From Phycisphaerae bacterium (lineage in GTDB: Bacteria; Planctomycetota; Phycisphaerae; UBA1845), in NCBI GenBank assembly GCA_029260195.1, contig JAJDDS010000610.1:1-18232 (forward strand): a DNA stretch of 18,232 nt, read 5' to 3'. Below are positions 12,910 through 18,232 of the stretch, in pieces. Under the pieces are notes generated by a model. It saw nothing but the letters and a program-made list of their open reading frames with translations, was not told the origin of the DNA and did no database searches. Position 1 is the stretch's first letter. The number at the start of each line of letters is the position of its first letter. The position numbers and the translations under genes were made by a program.

Positions 12910-13239
12910 GTGGACCTAACCCCGTTGCTCTCCGTCCTGATCCAAGTTGGACTCTCGGTGCTCCCGTGGGTTGTCGGAGTTGGCGCTGGAGTCGCGATTG
13001 TGTCCTGGAGCCCGCTCGGGCGGTCGTTGGTCCGTCATTTCCAGGCTCGTCGCCAGGATGCCGCCGTCAACGAACAGCTGCTCGGTGAACTGCTCAGTTT
13101 GCGGGAGCAGCTTGGGGAGGTGGTTGAGCGGCTGGACGCGACGGATCGGCTCCTCGTTGACCGGGGGACGCGTCGACTCGTACCGTCGCCCAACCCAGCT
13201 GAACTGGCCGACGCCGATCGCGTTCCCACTCCGCGTTAG
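12910..13239 (+). CDS. Small membrane-anchored coiled-coil protein, unknown function
   Basis: 109 residues from GTG 12910, which has a GAGAGG purine run 7-12 nt upstream; the frame is open to 12835 but that part looks non-coding. One membrane segment, about residues 6-32 (rich in Leu, Val, Gly), is followed by a basic stretch (RSLVRHFQARRQ) and a heptad-like helix (about 48-83, EQLLGELLSLREQLGEVVERL), then a Pro-rich tail. The basic residues put the coiled coil in the cytoplasm. I do not recognise a named family. Single cassette between sites 13 and 14. Confidence 0.65.
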   Translation: MDLTPLLSVLIQVGLSVLPWVVGVGAGVAIVSWSPLGRSLVRHFQARRQDAAVNEQLLGELLSLREQLGEVVERLDATDRLLVDRGTRRLVPSPNPAELADADRVPTPR

Positions 13240-13293
13240 CCACGGCCCAAGTTCAATCGACGGTGGTGCGCGCCCGACTCGTAGGTCCGTGCA

Positions 13294-13375
13294 GCCCAAC
13301 CCGAGTTTCCAGCGGACGGGCGCCAGGAACGCCGCTTTCCAAGGCGGGGCCGCGGCTGAAGCTCGAACGTTCATC
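13294..13375 (+). other. attC-like site 14
   Basis: Left core GCCCAAC (13294-13300) fits; right core GTTCATC (13369-13375) is degenerate. GAGTTTCCAGCGG, GCGCC and CCGC repeats give an internal stem, and the AACCCGAGTTTCCAGCG opening resembles a repeat I have seen translated as NPSFQRT in other bacteria. About 82 bp. Confidence 0.6.
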
Positions 13376-13424
13376 CGCTTGACAGAACTGGAGCATTCCC
13401 CCAACAAAGGTCTAAGGTACCCGA

Positions 13425-13982
13425 ATGACACAACGAATCAGAAAACACGTACCTGCACGTTGGGGTCTGATTGTGACACTCGCCTCGATGTCACTCTATT
13501 CGCCCATGGCCCACGCACAGAACACGGTGCCGCCGACGCCTGAATTGCTGATGGACAAGATGACGGGCGCATGGGTGATGACCGGTACAATCGGCAAGGA
13601 ACAGGTAACACATGAGGTGGACGTCGACTGGATTCTCAAACGTCAATATATTCGCATCCACGAAGTCTCACGCGAGAAGGATGACGACGGAGAGCTCGCT
13701 TACGAAGCGTGGATTCATATCGCGTGGGACAAAGACAATGCTGAATATGTGGTCATGTGGCTGGACAATACCGGCACGACCAACTTCGCTGCTGCGGGCG
13801 TCGGGCACGGAAAGCCAGTCGGCGACCGGATCCCATTCGTATGGACATTTGCGGACGGGACCGGTATTCACAATACGTTCGCGTACGACCGCACGAGCGA
13901 TACGTGGTCTTGGACAATTGACAGCGTGGACAAGTCCGAGAAACGGTCCCCGTTTGCAAGAGTGACGTTGAAGCGGAAGTAG
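13425..13982 (+). CDS. Exported DUF1579-like protein
   Basis: 185 residues. A basic N-terminus, hydrophobic core and AHA-Q (residues 29-32) form a clear signal peptide, so the mature protein should be periplasmic or secreted. The mature part (MTGAWVMTGTIGKEQVTHEVDVDWILKRQYIRIHE, then YEAWIHIAWDK, MWLDNTG, WTFADGTGIHNTFAYD) shows short repeating beta strands with Trp/Gly/Asp turns, as in DUF1579 and related lipocalin-like barrels. No enzymatic residues are evident; ligand binding is a guess from the fold. Ribosome site weak (AAGG about 15 nt upstream). Cassette between attC sites 14 and 15. Confidence 0.75.
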   Translation: MTQRIRKHVPARWGLIVTLASMSLYSPMAHAQNTVPPTPELLMDKMTGAWVMTGTIGKEQVTHEVDVDWILKRQYIRIHEVSREKDDDGELAYEAWIHIAWDKDNAEYVVMWLDNTGTTNFAAAGVGHGKPVGDRIPFVWTFADGTGIHNTFAYDRTSDTWSWTIDSVDKSEKRSPFARVTLKRK

Positions 13983-13990
13983 CTTGACCA

Positions 13991-14020
13991 CGTCCACGCT
14001 CCCCAAAAGGAGTGCGGACG
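13991..14020 (+). terminator. Possible hairpin after the DUF1579-like gene
   Basis: CGTCC...CTCC and GGAG...GGACG pair imperfectly around a CCAAAA loop, 8 bp after the stop. There is no T-run, so it could be a weak terminator or just part of the neighbouring attC. Confidence 0.3.
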
Positions 14021-14114
14021 AACAACGCGTTGAACCCGAGCCGGAACAGGTCGGCTGGTTCGCTTTGTTCGTTCAGGTCAACTCCCGGCCGGGTTAACGC
14101 ACACTAGGTTGGAT
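14020..14114 (+). other. attC-like site 15
   Basis: Arms GCGTTGAACCCGAGCCGG and CCGGCCGGGTTAACGC pair almost fully, with two extra bases in the left arm. The most likely right core is GTTGGAT (14108-14114), which fits GTTRRRY; the left core (GAACAAC, 14020-14026) is degenerate. Boundaries are approximate. Confidence 0.65.
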
Positions 14115-14145
14115 ACAAGACGGCTAGATACAAAGGAGGGCAACG

Positions 14146-14550
14146 ATGGCGAAGATTACCGGTGTCGGCGGGGTCTTCTTCAAGAGCAAAGGCGACAGCG
14201 CTGCCCTTGCAGCGTGGTATCGGAAGCACTTGGGCATGTCGTTGGAGGACTTTGGCGGTGCGATCCTCAAATGGGCGGATGACACGTCCGAGGATCAAGG
14301 CCTTACGGTATGGCATGTCGCGGAGAAAGACAGTGAGTGGTTCAGCCCAAGCACATCGTCTTTCATGATCAACTATCGAGTCGACAACCTCGGCGAGCTG
14401 CTGGAACAGCTACGTGCGGGAGGTGTAGAGATCATCCAAGGGCCCGAATCGCACGAGAACGGCACGTTTGCGTGGATCATGGACCCAGACGAAAACAAAG
14501 TCGAGCTCTGGGAGCCGAAGGTCTGGGACGACAAGAACAAAGGTTCCTAA
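14146..14550 (+). CDS. VOC-family protein (glyoxalase/bleomycin resistance superfamily)
   Basis: 134 residues, one full VOC unit, after an excellent AAAGGAGGG ribosome site 5 nt from ATG. Seen: ITGVGGVFFKSKGDSAALAAWYRKHLGM (strand, helix, YRKHLG), FMINYRVDNLGELLEQLRAGGVEI, and the closing GTFAWIMDPDENKVELWEP with the acidic residue (Glu in VELWEP) that often binds the metal in this superfamily. Small cytoplasmic enzyme or binding protein; substrate unknown. Unrelated in detail to the double-VOC protein of the earlier cassette. Confidence 0.9.
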   Translation: MAKITGVGGVFFKSKGDSAALAAWYRKHLGMSLEDFGGAILKWADDTSEDQGLTVWHVAEKDSEWFSPSTSSFMINYRVDNLGELLEQLRAGGVEIIQGPESHENGTFAWIMDPDENKVELWEPKVWDDKNKGS

Positions 14551-14551
14551 G

Positions 14552-14884
14552 AGCGCCGGTTCATCGGATCGACCGGGGATCGACCTCGAGTACCTCAACT
14601 ATGCCTTCGATAATCTCAAGTACTCGGAATCTGACCTTGCCGCTTTGGAATTCTGGAGCGATCCGGAGTGCAGGGCAGCTAATCCGGAACGTGCTGCATA
14701 CGGATACTACAGAGCCTTGCTTCCCTCACGACTGGATCGACCCGCCGATATGCCGCTCATCCTTGAGTACCTCGCGGTCGAGCCGCATATCACGACGATC
14801 GCTCAGTTGATGAACCAAGATCTCGTTCGGAGCCGAGAAACTTCCTTGATGGGCGAATGGCGCCACGCGGGAGGTAGCGTTTGA
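14552..14884 (+). pseudogene. Unknown protein fragment without a start codon
   Basis: An open frame begins within the last codons of the VOC gene (different frame) and ends at TGA 14884. From about 14,579 it reads like real protein (IDLEYLNYAFDNLKYSE, ALEFWSDPECRAANPERAAYGYYRALLP, then a helical end). The frame has no ATG or GTG between the VOC stop and the middle of the fragment, so a 5' part was probably lost. I cannot assign a family. It shares a cassette with the VOC gene and the DUF1697 gene, with no attC between. Confidence 0.4.
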
Positions 14885-14914
14885 GGGAGCCGATCGATTC
14901 GTGACGCGTCGCAC

Positions 14915-15460
14915 ATGACTCCGTTCATCGCCCTGTTGCGTGGCATCAATGTTGGCAAGGCCAAGCGGATTCCCATGGCAGAACTCCGCTCGTTGCTGAC
15001 AAGGCTCGGCTATACAAGCGTTGCAACACTGCTCAATAGTGGCAACGTGGTGTTCCACGCCGCGAAGGGCGCGCCAGCCAGGCACGCCGCCCAGATCGCG
15101 ATCGCGATTTCGAGTGAGCTGCGAGTTGAGGTGCCGGTGATCGTCAAGTCGGTGGCGGAACTAGCCACCATTGTTTCGGAGAACCCCCTGGCTGAAGGAG
15201 CCCTCGACCATTCACGTCTCTTGGTCACATTTGTCCAAAACAACAAGACGCTCTCTGCGCTTGAGGCAATCGGAGATGTGGTCGTGTCGCCTGAACGATT
15301 CGTCGTCGGCAAGCACGCGGCGTACTCGTACTGCCCGGGTGGCATACTGGAAAGCAAGGTTGGTGGTGTTTTGCTGGGAAAGGCGGGCATATCGGTCACC
15401 ACAAGGAATTGGGCAACTGTCCTCAAGCTCTATGCGTTGGCGAGCGAGCCCCACGCCTAA
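14915..15460 (+). CDS. DUF1697 protein
   Basis: 181 residues, the normal length for DUF1697. Seen: the invariant opening FIALLRGINVGKAKRIPMAELRSLLTRLGYTSVATLLNSGNVVF, the middle HAAQIAIAISSELRVEVPVIVKSVAEL, and the C-terminal KVGGVLLGKAGISVTTRNWATVLKLYALA. Found widely in bacteria as a single-domain cytoplasmic protein; biochemical role not established. Starts 30 bp after the preceding fragment. Its stop codon lies in an attC left core, marking it as the last recognisable cassette. Confidence 0.92.
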   Translation: MTPFIALLRGINVGKAKRIPMAELRSLLTRLGYTSVATLLNSGNVVFHAAKGAPARHAAQIAIAISSELRVEVPVIVKSVAELATIVSENPLAEGALDHSRLLVTFVQNNKTLSALEAIGDVVVSPERFVVGKHAAYSYCPGGILESKVGGVLLGKAGISVTTRNWATVLKLYALASEPHA

Positions 15461-15461
15461 C
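15455..15461 (+). other. Orphan attC left core at the end of the array
   Basis: GCCTAAC overlaps the DUF1697 stop exactly as in other cassettes, but no GTTRRRY partner or pairing arm is found in the next 60 bp before the chromosomal-type genes. The site looks truncated. Confidence 0.55.
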
Positions 15462-15520
15462 ACGTCGTTGTAGGTGAATCGGGCGGCGTCCGGCCGAATC
15501 AGGTTGTCGAAGCGGATGGC

Positions 15521-16177
15521 CTACTGCCGTTTCGGATTCACCACCACCATAAACCCATGCGGCCCCTGGTAGGCGATGAATGGCAGGCCCGGGGTTTGGC
15601 GCGCCCCTTCAGGAGTCCACCCGATGTCCGCGTTGGTGAGGTTCGGTGCGTAGAACATGACGTGAGGGGGGAAGGTCCCGAACTGTTTGGTTGATTGGTT
15701 CCAGGTCCGAATCTCTTTCGTCAACATGTAGGCCACACCGGGACGCCGAGGAGCAATAAAGCGGCCCTCCTCGAATCCATCCTTGACCTGTTGGCCGATC
15801 TGGTCCAGCGGCACACCGGCGAGCAACTGCTCTCCGACAAACTTCACCTTGGGAAGGATGGTCGCCGTGCCTTCCGCGTCGTAGCAAACCGGCTTCCGGT
15901 TCAGCGGATGATCGCGATTGATGACACAGGTAATGCCGTTGCGACTCGCCCGCCCCAGGACCCATCCGTCGGCCTGCAACAACCAGACACCGGCGCCGTC
16001 GCGGAGGTGACTGGGGGCAGCGCTCAGCGCGATGGCCATCTCCTGGTCTCGCGGAAGGAGATCGAGCGCGGTAGGGTCAGGCGATTGTAACGCCCTGACT
16101 TGGGTGGGGGCCGCGCATATGAGACCGAGACCGGTGAGACACGAAACAACAGAGACGGAGAATCGCAACGAGAGCAT
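15521..16177 (-). CDS. Secreted protein of unknown function
   Basis: 218 residues on the minus strand. Signal peptide: hydrophobic residues 6-23, cleavage plausible near VRA-LQ (residue 29). The mature part contains GVWLLQADGWVLGRASRNGITCVINRD, then CYDAEGTATILPK, and a late block KQFGTFPPHVMFYAPNLTNADIGWTPEGA followed by PGLPFIAYQGPHGFMVVV. Two Cys after the signal could form a disulfide. I do not recognise a named domain. The A-rich region before the start carries AAGG only 1 nt from ATG, so the start is less sure. Follows the 5'-nucleotidase gene by about 100 bp, same strand; the gap shows no feature. Confidence 0.7.
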   Translation of the reverse strand: MLSLRFSVSVVSCLTGLGLICAAPTQVRALQSPDPTALDLLPRDQEMAIALSAAPSHLRDGAGVWLLQADGWVLGRASRNGITCVINRDHPLNRKPVCYDAEGTATILPKVKFVGEQLLAGVPLDQIGQQVKDGFEEGRFIAPRRPGVAYMLTKEIRTWNQSTKQFGTFPPHVMFYAPNLTNADIGWTPEGARQTPGLPFIAYQGPHGFMVVVNPKRQ

Positions 16178-16274
16178 CCTTGGAGGAGTTGTTTCCCCCT
16201 ACGACCGAGAGAGGGCAGCCGGTTTCATCATCCCGGTGGCCCCAACCGTACCCTGAGCAATGGCTCTATCGTTC

Positions 16275-17792
16275 CTACCGGCGGTACCGTCTCACCAATT
16301 CGTCTCGCAGGGCATAGCGAATGTCTCGGAGTGTTCGCACCCTCGTAACGCCGGGGTTCTGGGTCGATAGAAAGCCGAGGTTCCGCTCCGCACCACGCGC
16401 GAGAAAAGCACTGAGAGCAACGCGGTAGTTGGAGGCCGGGTCGATCGCACTGGTTCCAATGCGCCACTCCCCACCAGCCGACTCCGTCACCCCACTCTGA
16501 GCCAGATACCCACCTGTCCCTGCGTTGGCTCGGCCGGCATTCAGCACTTGGACCAAGACTCGACCGGTCATCTCGACCTCGACGACCGGCCCTCCGAAGG
16601 GGAGGATTCGAATGAGGTCGTACTCGGTGACGGGACCGGGTGGAAGCATATCGTCGATCCGGATCGACCCGGTATTGAAGATGGCAAGGTCGGTGTTGGC
16701 TTCGCGCCGCATCGCCTCAGCGATCAAGGAGGTGAGGTTGGTTGGGCGCGTCCGTGTCGTTCGTACCAGCCCGTCGAGGGTTTCGGTGATCTGGACGACG
16801 ACGCGGCCCGGCTCGAAACCCGCCTCCCGGAACCCGCGATCCGCGAGTCCCATCCACCGATCGACCTCGTGCTTGGTGGCTGGGTCCTCCGGGACCGAGT
16901 CGGTGATCGGAATCAGGCGGTATGAGATCGCCACGGGCTTTTGAGGTTCGAACCAGAGATCGACGACCACGACGGAGCGGGCGTTGGCATCGGCTTTGAG
17001 GATCGGAGTCGCGTGCACTCCGCGTCGCACAGCGACGTTCTCGTGTTCGTGTCCCCCCAGAATCAGATCGATTTCGGGAAACCGATTGACGAGTTGGATA
17101 TCACCACCCAGGGTCAGGTGCGTCAGCCCGATGAGTGCGTCGACGCTATCGCGGATCTGGTGGATGACGGGTGCCAGCGCCGAATCGAGTGGGGCATAGT
17201 GGGTCCAGGCAGGGCGATTCGTCGGGAGGGTGGCTCCGACGAAACCGATCCGGATAGGCGGCCCGCCACCCATCTGCTCGAAGGAGACGATGCGGTACTG
17301 GGAGGTGCCTTGGATGGGTTGACCGCTCGAATCGGTGATATGTGTCGAGACGTAACCGAACTCCGATTCCTGTATTCGTGCCAAGAGGTCGGAAGGCCCG
17401 AGGTCGAACTCGTGATTTCCGAAGGTCGCCAGGTCCAGGCCGATGGTGTTCAAGACCGCGACCATCTGTCGGCCGTTCAGAGCGGCGTTATCGACAACGG
17501 CTACCGAGAGCGCCGAAGGGCTCAGGAAATCGCCACCGAGGGTGAGAACGGTGTTGGGGTTTTCGGCTTCGAGTCGGCGGAGGATGGTGGCGACCCGAGC
17601 CAGTCCCCCGACTCGTCCATCTTCCAGGGGGCCGATCTCGTAGACGTCGTTGATGTGTAGCAGCGTCACATGGGGTGGAGAGATCGGCCGGACGTTGGGT
17701 GGCGGGGCCGCTGGCGTCCCAACGCATGCGGTACCGATAAGAAGAAGTGAACCCCCCAGCCGTCGGCGGAGTGCGGTAACGGAAATCCTCAC
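16275..17792 (-). CDS. 5'-nucleotidase / 2',3'-cyclic phosphodiesterase-family metallophosphatase, exported
   Basis: 505 residues, start GTG. N-terminus basic (RRR) then hydrophobic with a Cys (Cys23) in GTAC, a possible though not perfect lipobox, so likely exported and maybe lipid-anchored. Metallophosphatase domain about residues 40-290: HIND (46-49), GGDFLSPS (85-92), FGNHEFD (123-129), GLTHL and GGHEHE. C-terminal 5'-nucleotidase domain about 330-505: FNTGSIRIDDMLPPGPVTEYDLIRILPFGG, which binds the nucleotide base. The enzymes hydrolyse nucleotides or cyclic nucleotides outside the cytoplasm for phosphate and nucleoside salvage. The GTG overlaps the stop of the DUF2277 gene by 4 bp, so the two are co-translated. 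Confidence 0.93.
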   Translation of the reverse strand: MRISVTALRRRLGGSLLLIGTACVGTPAAPPPNVRPISPPHVTLLHINDVYEIGPLEDGRVGGLARVATILRRLEAENPNTVLTLGGDFLSPSALSVAVVDNAALNGRQMVAVLNTIGLDLATFGNHEFDLGPSDLLARIQESEFGYVSTHITDSSGQPIQGTSQYRIVSFEQMGGGPPIRIGFVGATLPTNRPAWTHYAPLDSALAPVIHQIRDSVDALIGLTHLTLGGDIQLVNRFPEIDLILGGHEHENVAVRRGVHATPILKADANARSVVVVDLWFEPQKPVAISYRLIPITDSVPEDPATKHEVDRWMGLADRGFREAGFEPGRVVVQITETLDGLVRTTRTRPTNLTSLIAEAMRREANTDLAIFNTGSIRIDDMLPPGPVTEYDLIRILPFGGPVVEVEMTGRVLVQVLNAGRANAGTGGYLAQSGVTESAGGEWRIGTSAIDPASNYRVALSAFLARGAERNLGFLSTQNPGVTRVRTLRDIRYALRDELVRRYRR

Positions 17793-17989
17793 ACTCGTGC
17801 CAAGCCGACAAACAACCTGCCTGACGCCTCCGCGACCTCCTGGACGGCAAGGTCGAAGGCGTCACGATTGGCTCGAGAGGGAACGCGGTATCCGCTGATC
17901 TTTCGGACGAATTGGAGGGCGGCGTCGTGCAGCTCCTCAGCGGTCGGCGGAGTATCAGGGCGACGGAGTTTCTTGATGTTGCGACACAT
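17789..17989 (-). CDS. DUF2277 small protein
   Basis: 66 residues. The start MCRNIKKLRRPDTPPTAEEL and the body DAALQFVRKISGYRVPSRANRDAFDLAVQEVAEASGRLF match DUF2277 throughout (the MCRNI opening is nearly invariant). Related to haem-uptake/metal-type small proteins only by speculation; function unknown. First gene of a minus-strand pair with the 5'-nucleotidase (4-bp overlap). A GGGGAC stretch about 6 nt before the ATG may serve as ribosome site. Confidence 0.88.
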   Translation of the reverse strand: MCRNIKKLRRPDTPPTAEELHDAALQFVRKISGYRVPSRANRDAFDLAVQEVAEASGRLFVGLARV

Positions 17990-18073
17990 GAGGGTCCCCG
18001 TGAGAAGCTCTCACCCAATCTCAGCGGGGAAGGCGGGAGACACAAGAGAAATCACTAGGAGACAGCGCCCGAC

Positions 18074-18114
18074 AAGGTGATCTCCCGCCTTAGCTAGAAG
18101 CGGGGAGATCACTT
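18074..18114. repeat. Inverted repeat joining the tandem array
   Basis: AAGGTGATCTCCCGC (18074-18088) is nearly the reverse complement of GCGGGGAGATCACTT (18100-18114) around an 11-bp loop, so the first unit of the tandem array has an inverted partial copy beside it. Could fold as a hairpin. Confidence 0.75.
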
Positions 18115-18232
18115 CGTCGGCGTCCGTGCCAGGGCAGGGGATTACTTCGTCGGCGTCACTGCCAGGGCAGGGGATCACTTCGTCGGCGTCCTTGCCAGGG
18201 CAGGGGATCACTTCGTCGGCGTCCCTGCCAGG
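18100..18232. repeat. 33-bp tandem repeat, at least four units, cut by the window end
   Basis: The word ACTTCGTCGGCGTC recurs every 33 bp (at 18111, 18144, 18177 and 18210), each followed by three to five variable bases and TGCCAGG. Because 33 is a multiple of 3, the minus strand gives an open frame of 11-residue repeats (IPCPGxDADEV), but without other coding signs I regard it as non-coding repeat DNA upstream of the DUF2277 gene. Confidence 0.9.

Noticed and set aside
16525..17660. Plus-strand frames opposite the 5'-nucleotidase
   Set aside because: Antisense shadows of a gene with complete metallophosphatase motifs.
18011..18211. Minus-strand open frame of 11-residue repeats
   Set aside because: It is the automatic result of a 33-bp tandem repeat without stops; there is no ribosome site and the non-repeat part shows no motif.
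18100..18232. CRISPR array
   Set aside because: Units follow each other directly with a constant 33-bp period and only 3-5 variable bases, so there are no spacers; no cas genes are present.
1..18232. tRNA, rRNA or riboswitch
   Set aside because: I looked for acceptor/T-loop words and conserved rRNA stretches by eye and saw none; the palindromes present fit attC sites. A covariance search would settle it.

Overview
The window is high-GC bacterial DNA, roughly 60% or more G+C by eye. About 14.5 kb of it (about 990 to 15,461) reads as an array of mobile integron gene cassettes. Small, functionally unrelated genes, mostly one or two per unit, are followed by imperfect palindromes that open with an RYYYAAC-type core (often GCCTAAC, usually at or just after the stop codon) and close with a GTTRRRY-type core (often GTTAGGC or GTTAGAC). 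These have the layout of attC recombination sites. I count about fifteen reasonably complete sites plus two half sites. No integron integrase, attI or cassette promoter is visible, so within the window this is a cluster of attC sites lacking an integrase (CALIN). It may also be the distal end of a larger integron whose intI lies outside. The host cannot be named securely. A Gemmatimonadota-like soil or sediment bacterium is my guess from GC content and gene style, and it is inference only.

Layout: 1-895, the 3' part of a serine beta-lactamase/esterase-family gene, cut by the window edge. 1,066-1,970, a methyltransferase cassette broken by a frameshift. 1,971-3,972, a secreted alpha/beta hydrolase with its own likely promoter. 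3,973-4,791, an MNT/HEPN toxin-antitoxin (TA) pair. 4,792-5,510, a HigB/HigA TA pair reading against the array, followed by a transposase fragment of IS110/IS1111 type. 6,061-6,842, a RelE/NadS-type TA pair. 6,843-7,364, a DUF1801 protein that seems to have lost its start codon. 7,365-7,914, a small membrane protein. 7,915-8,632, a ribbon-helix-helix (RHH)/MazF TA pair. 8,633-9,605, a double VOC protein. 9,606-10,338, a rhodanese. 10,339-11,304, a decayed chimera of a higBA module and a second RHH/MazF copy. 11,305-12,806, an SRPBCC protein plus remnants of an antitoxin, a SnoaL-like protein and a GNAT acetyltransferase. 12,807-13,375, a small membrane-anchored coiled-coil protein. 13,376-14,114, an exported DUF1579-like protein. 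14,115-15,461, a VOC protein, a start-less reading frame and a DUF1697 protein.

From 15,462 onward the style changes. There is a run of minus-strand genes (DUF2277, a 5'-nucleotidase-family metallophosphatase that overlaps it by 4 bp, then a secreted protein of unknown function) with no attC sites. This looks like ordinary chromosome flanking the array. Beyond it, at the right edge, lies a 33-bp tandem repeat in at least four units with a partial inverted copy.

The genes do not form one pathway. The common theme is cassette biology: TA modules, which are known to stabilise large sedentary arrays, sit between metabolic or stress-type cassettes, and several cassettes are visibly decaying. The most informative single event is the duplicated RHH/MazF cassette. 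Its second copy lost exactly 66 bp between two 9-bp direct repeats and was joined in frame to a HigA antitoxin whose toxin gene is reduced to its last codons.
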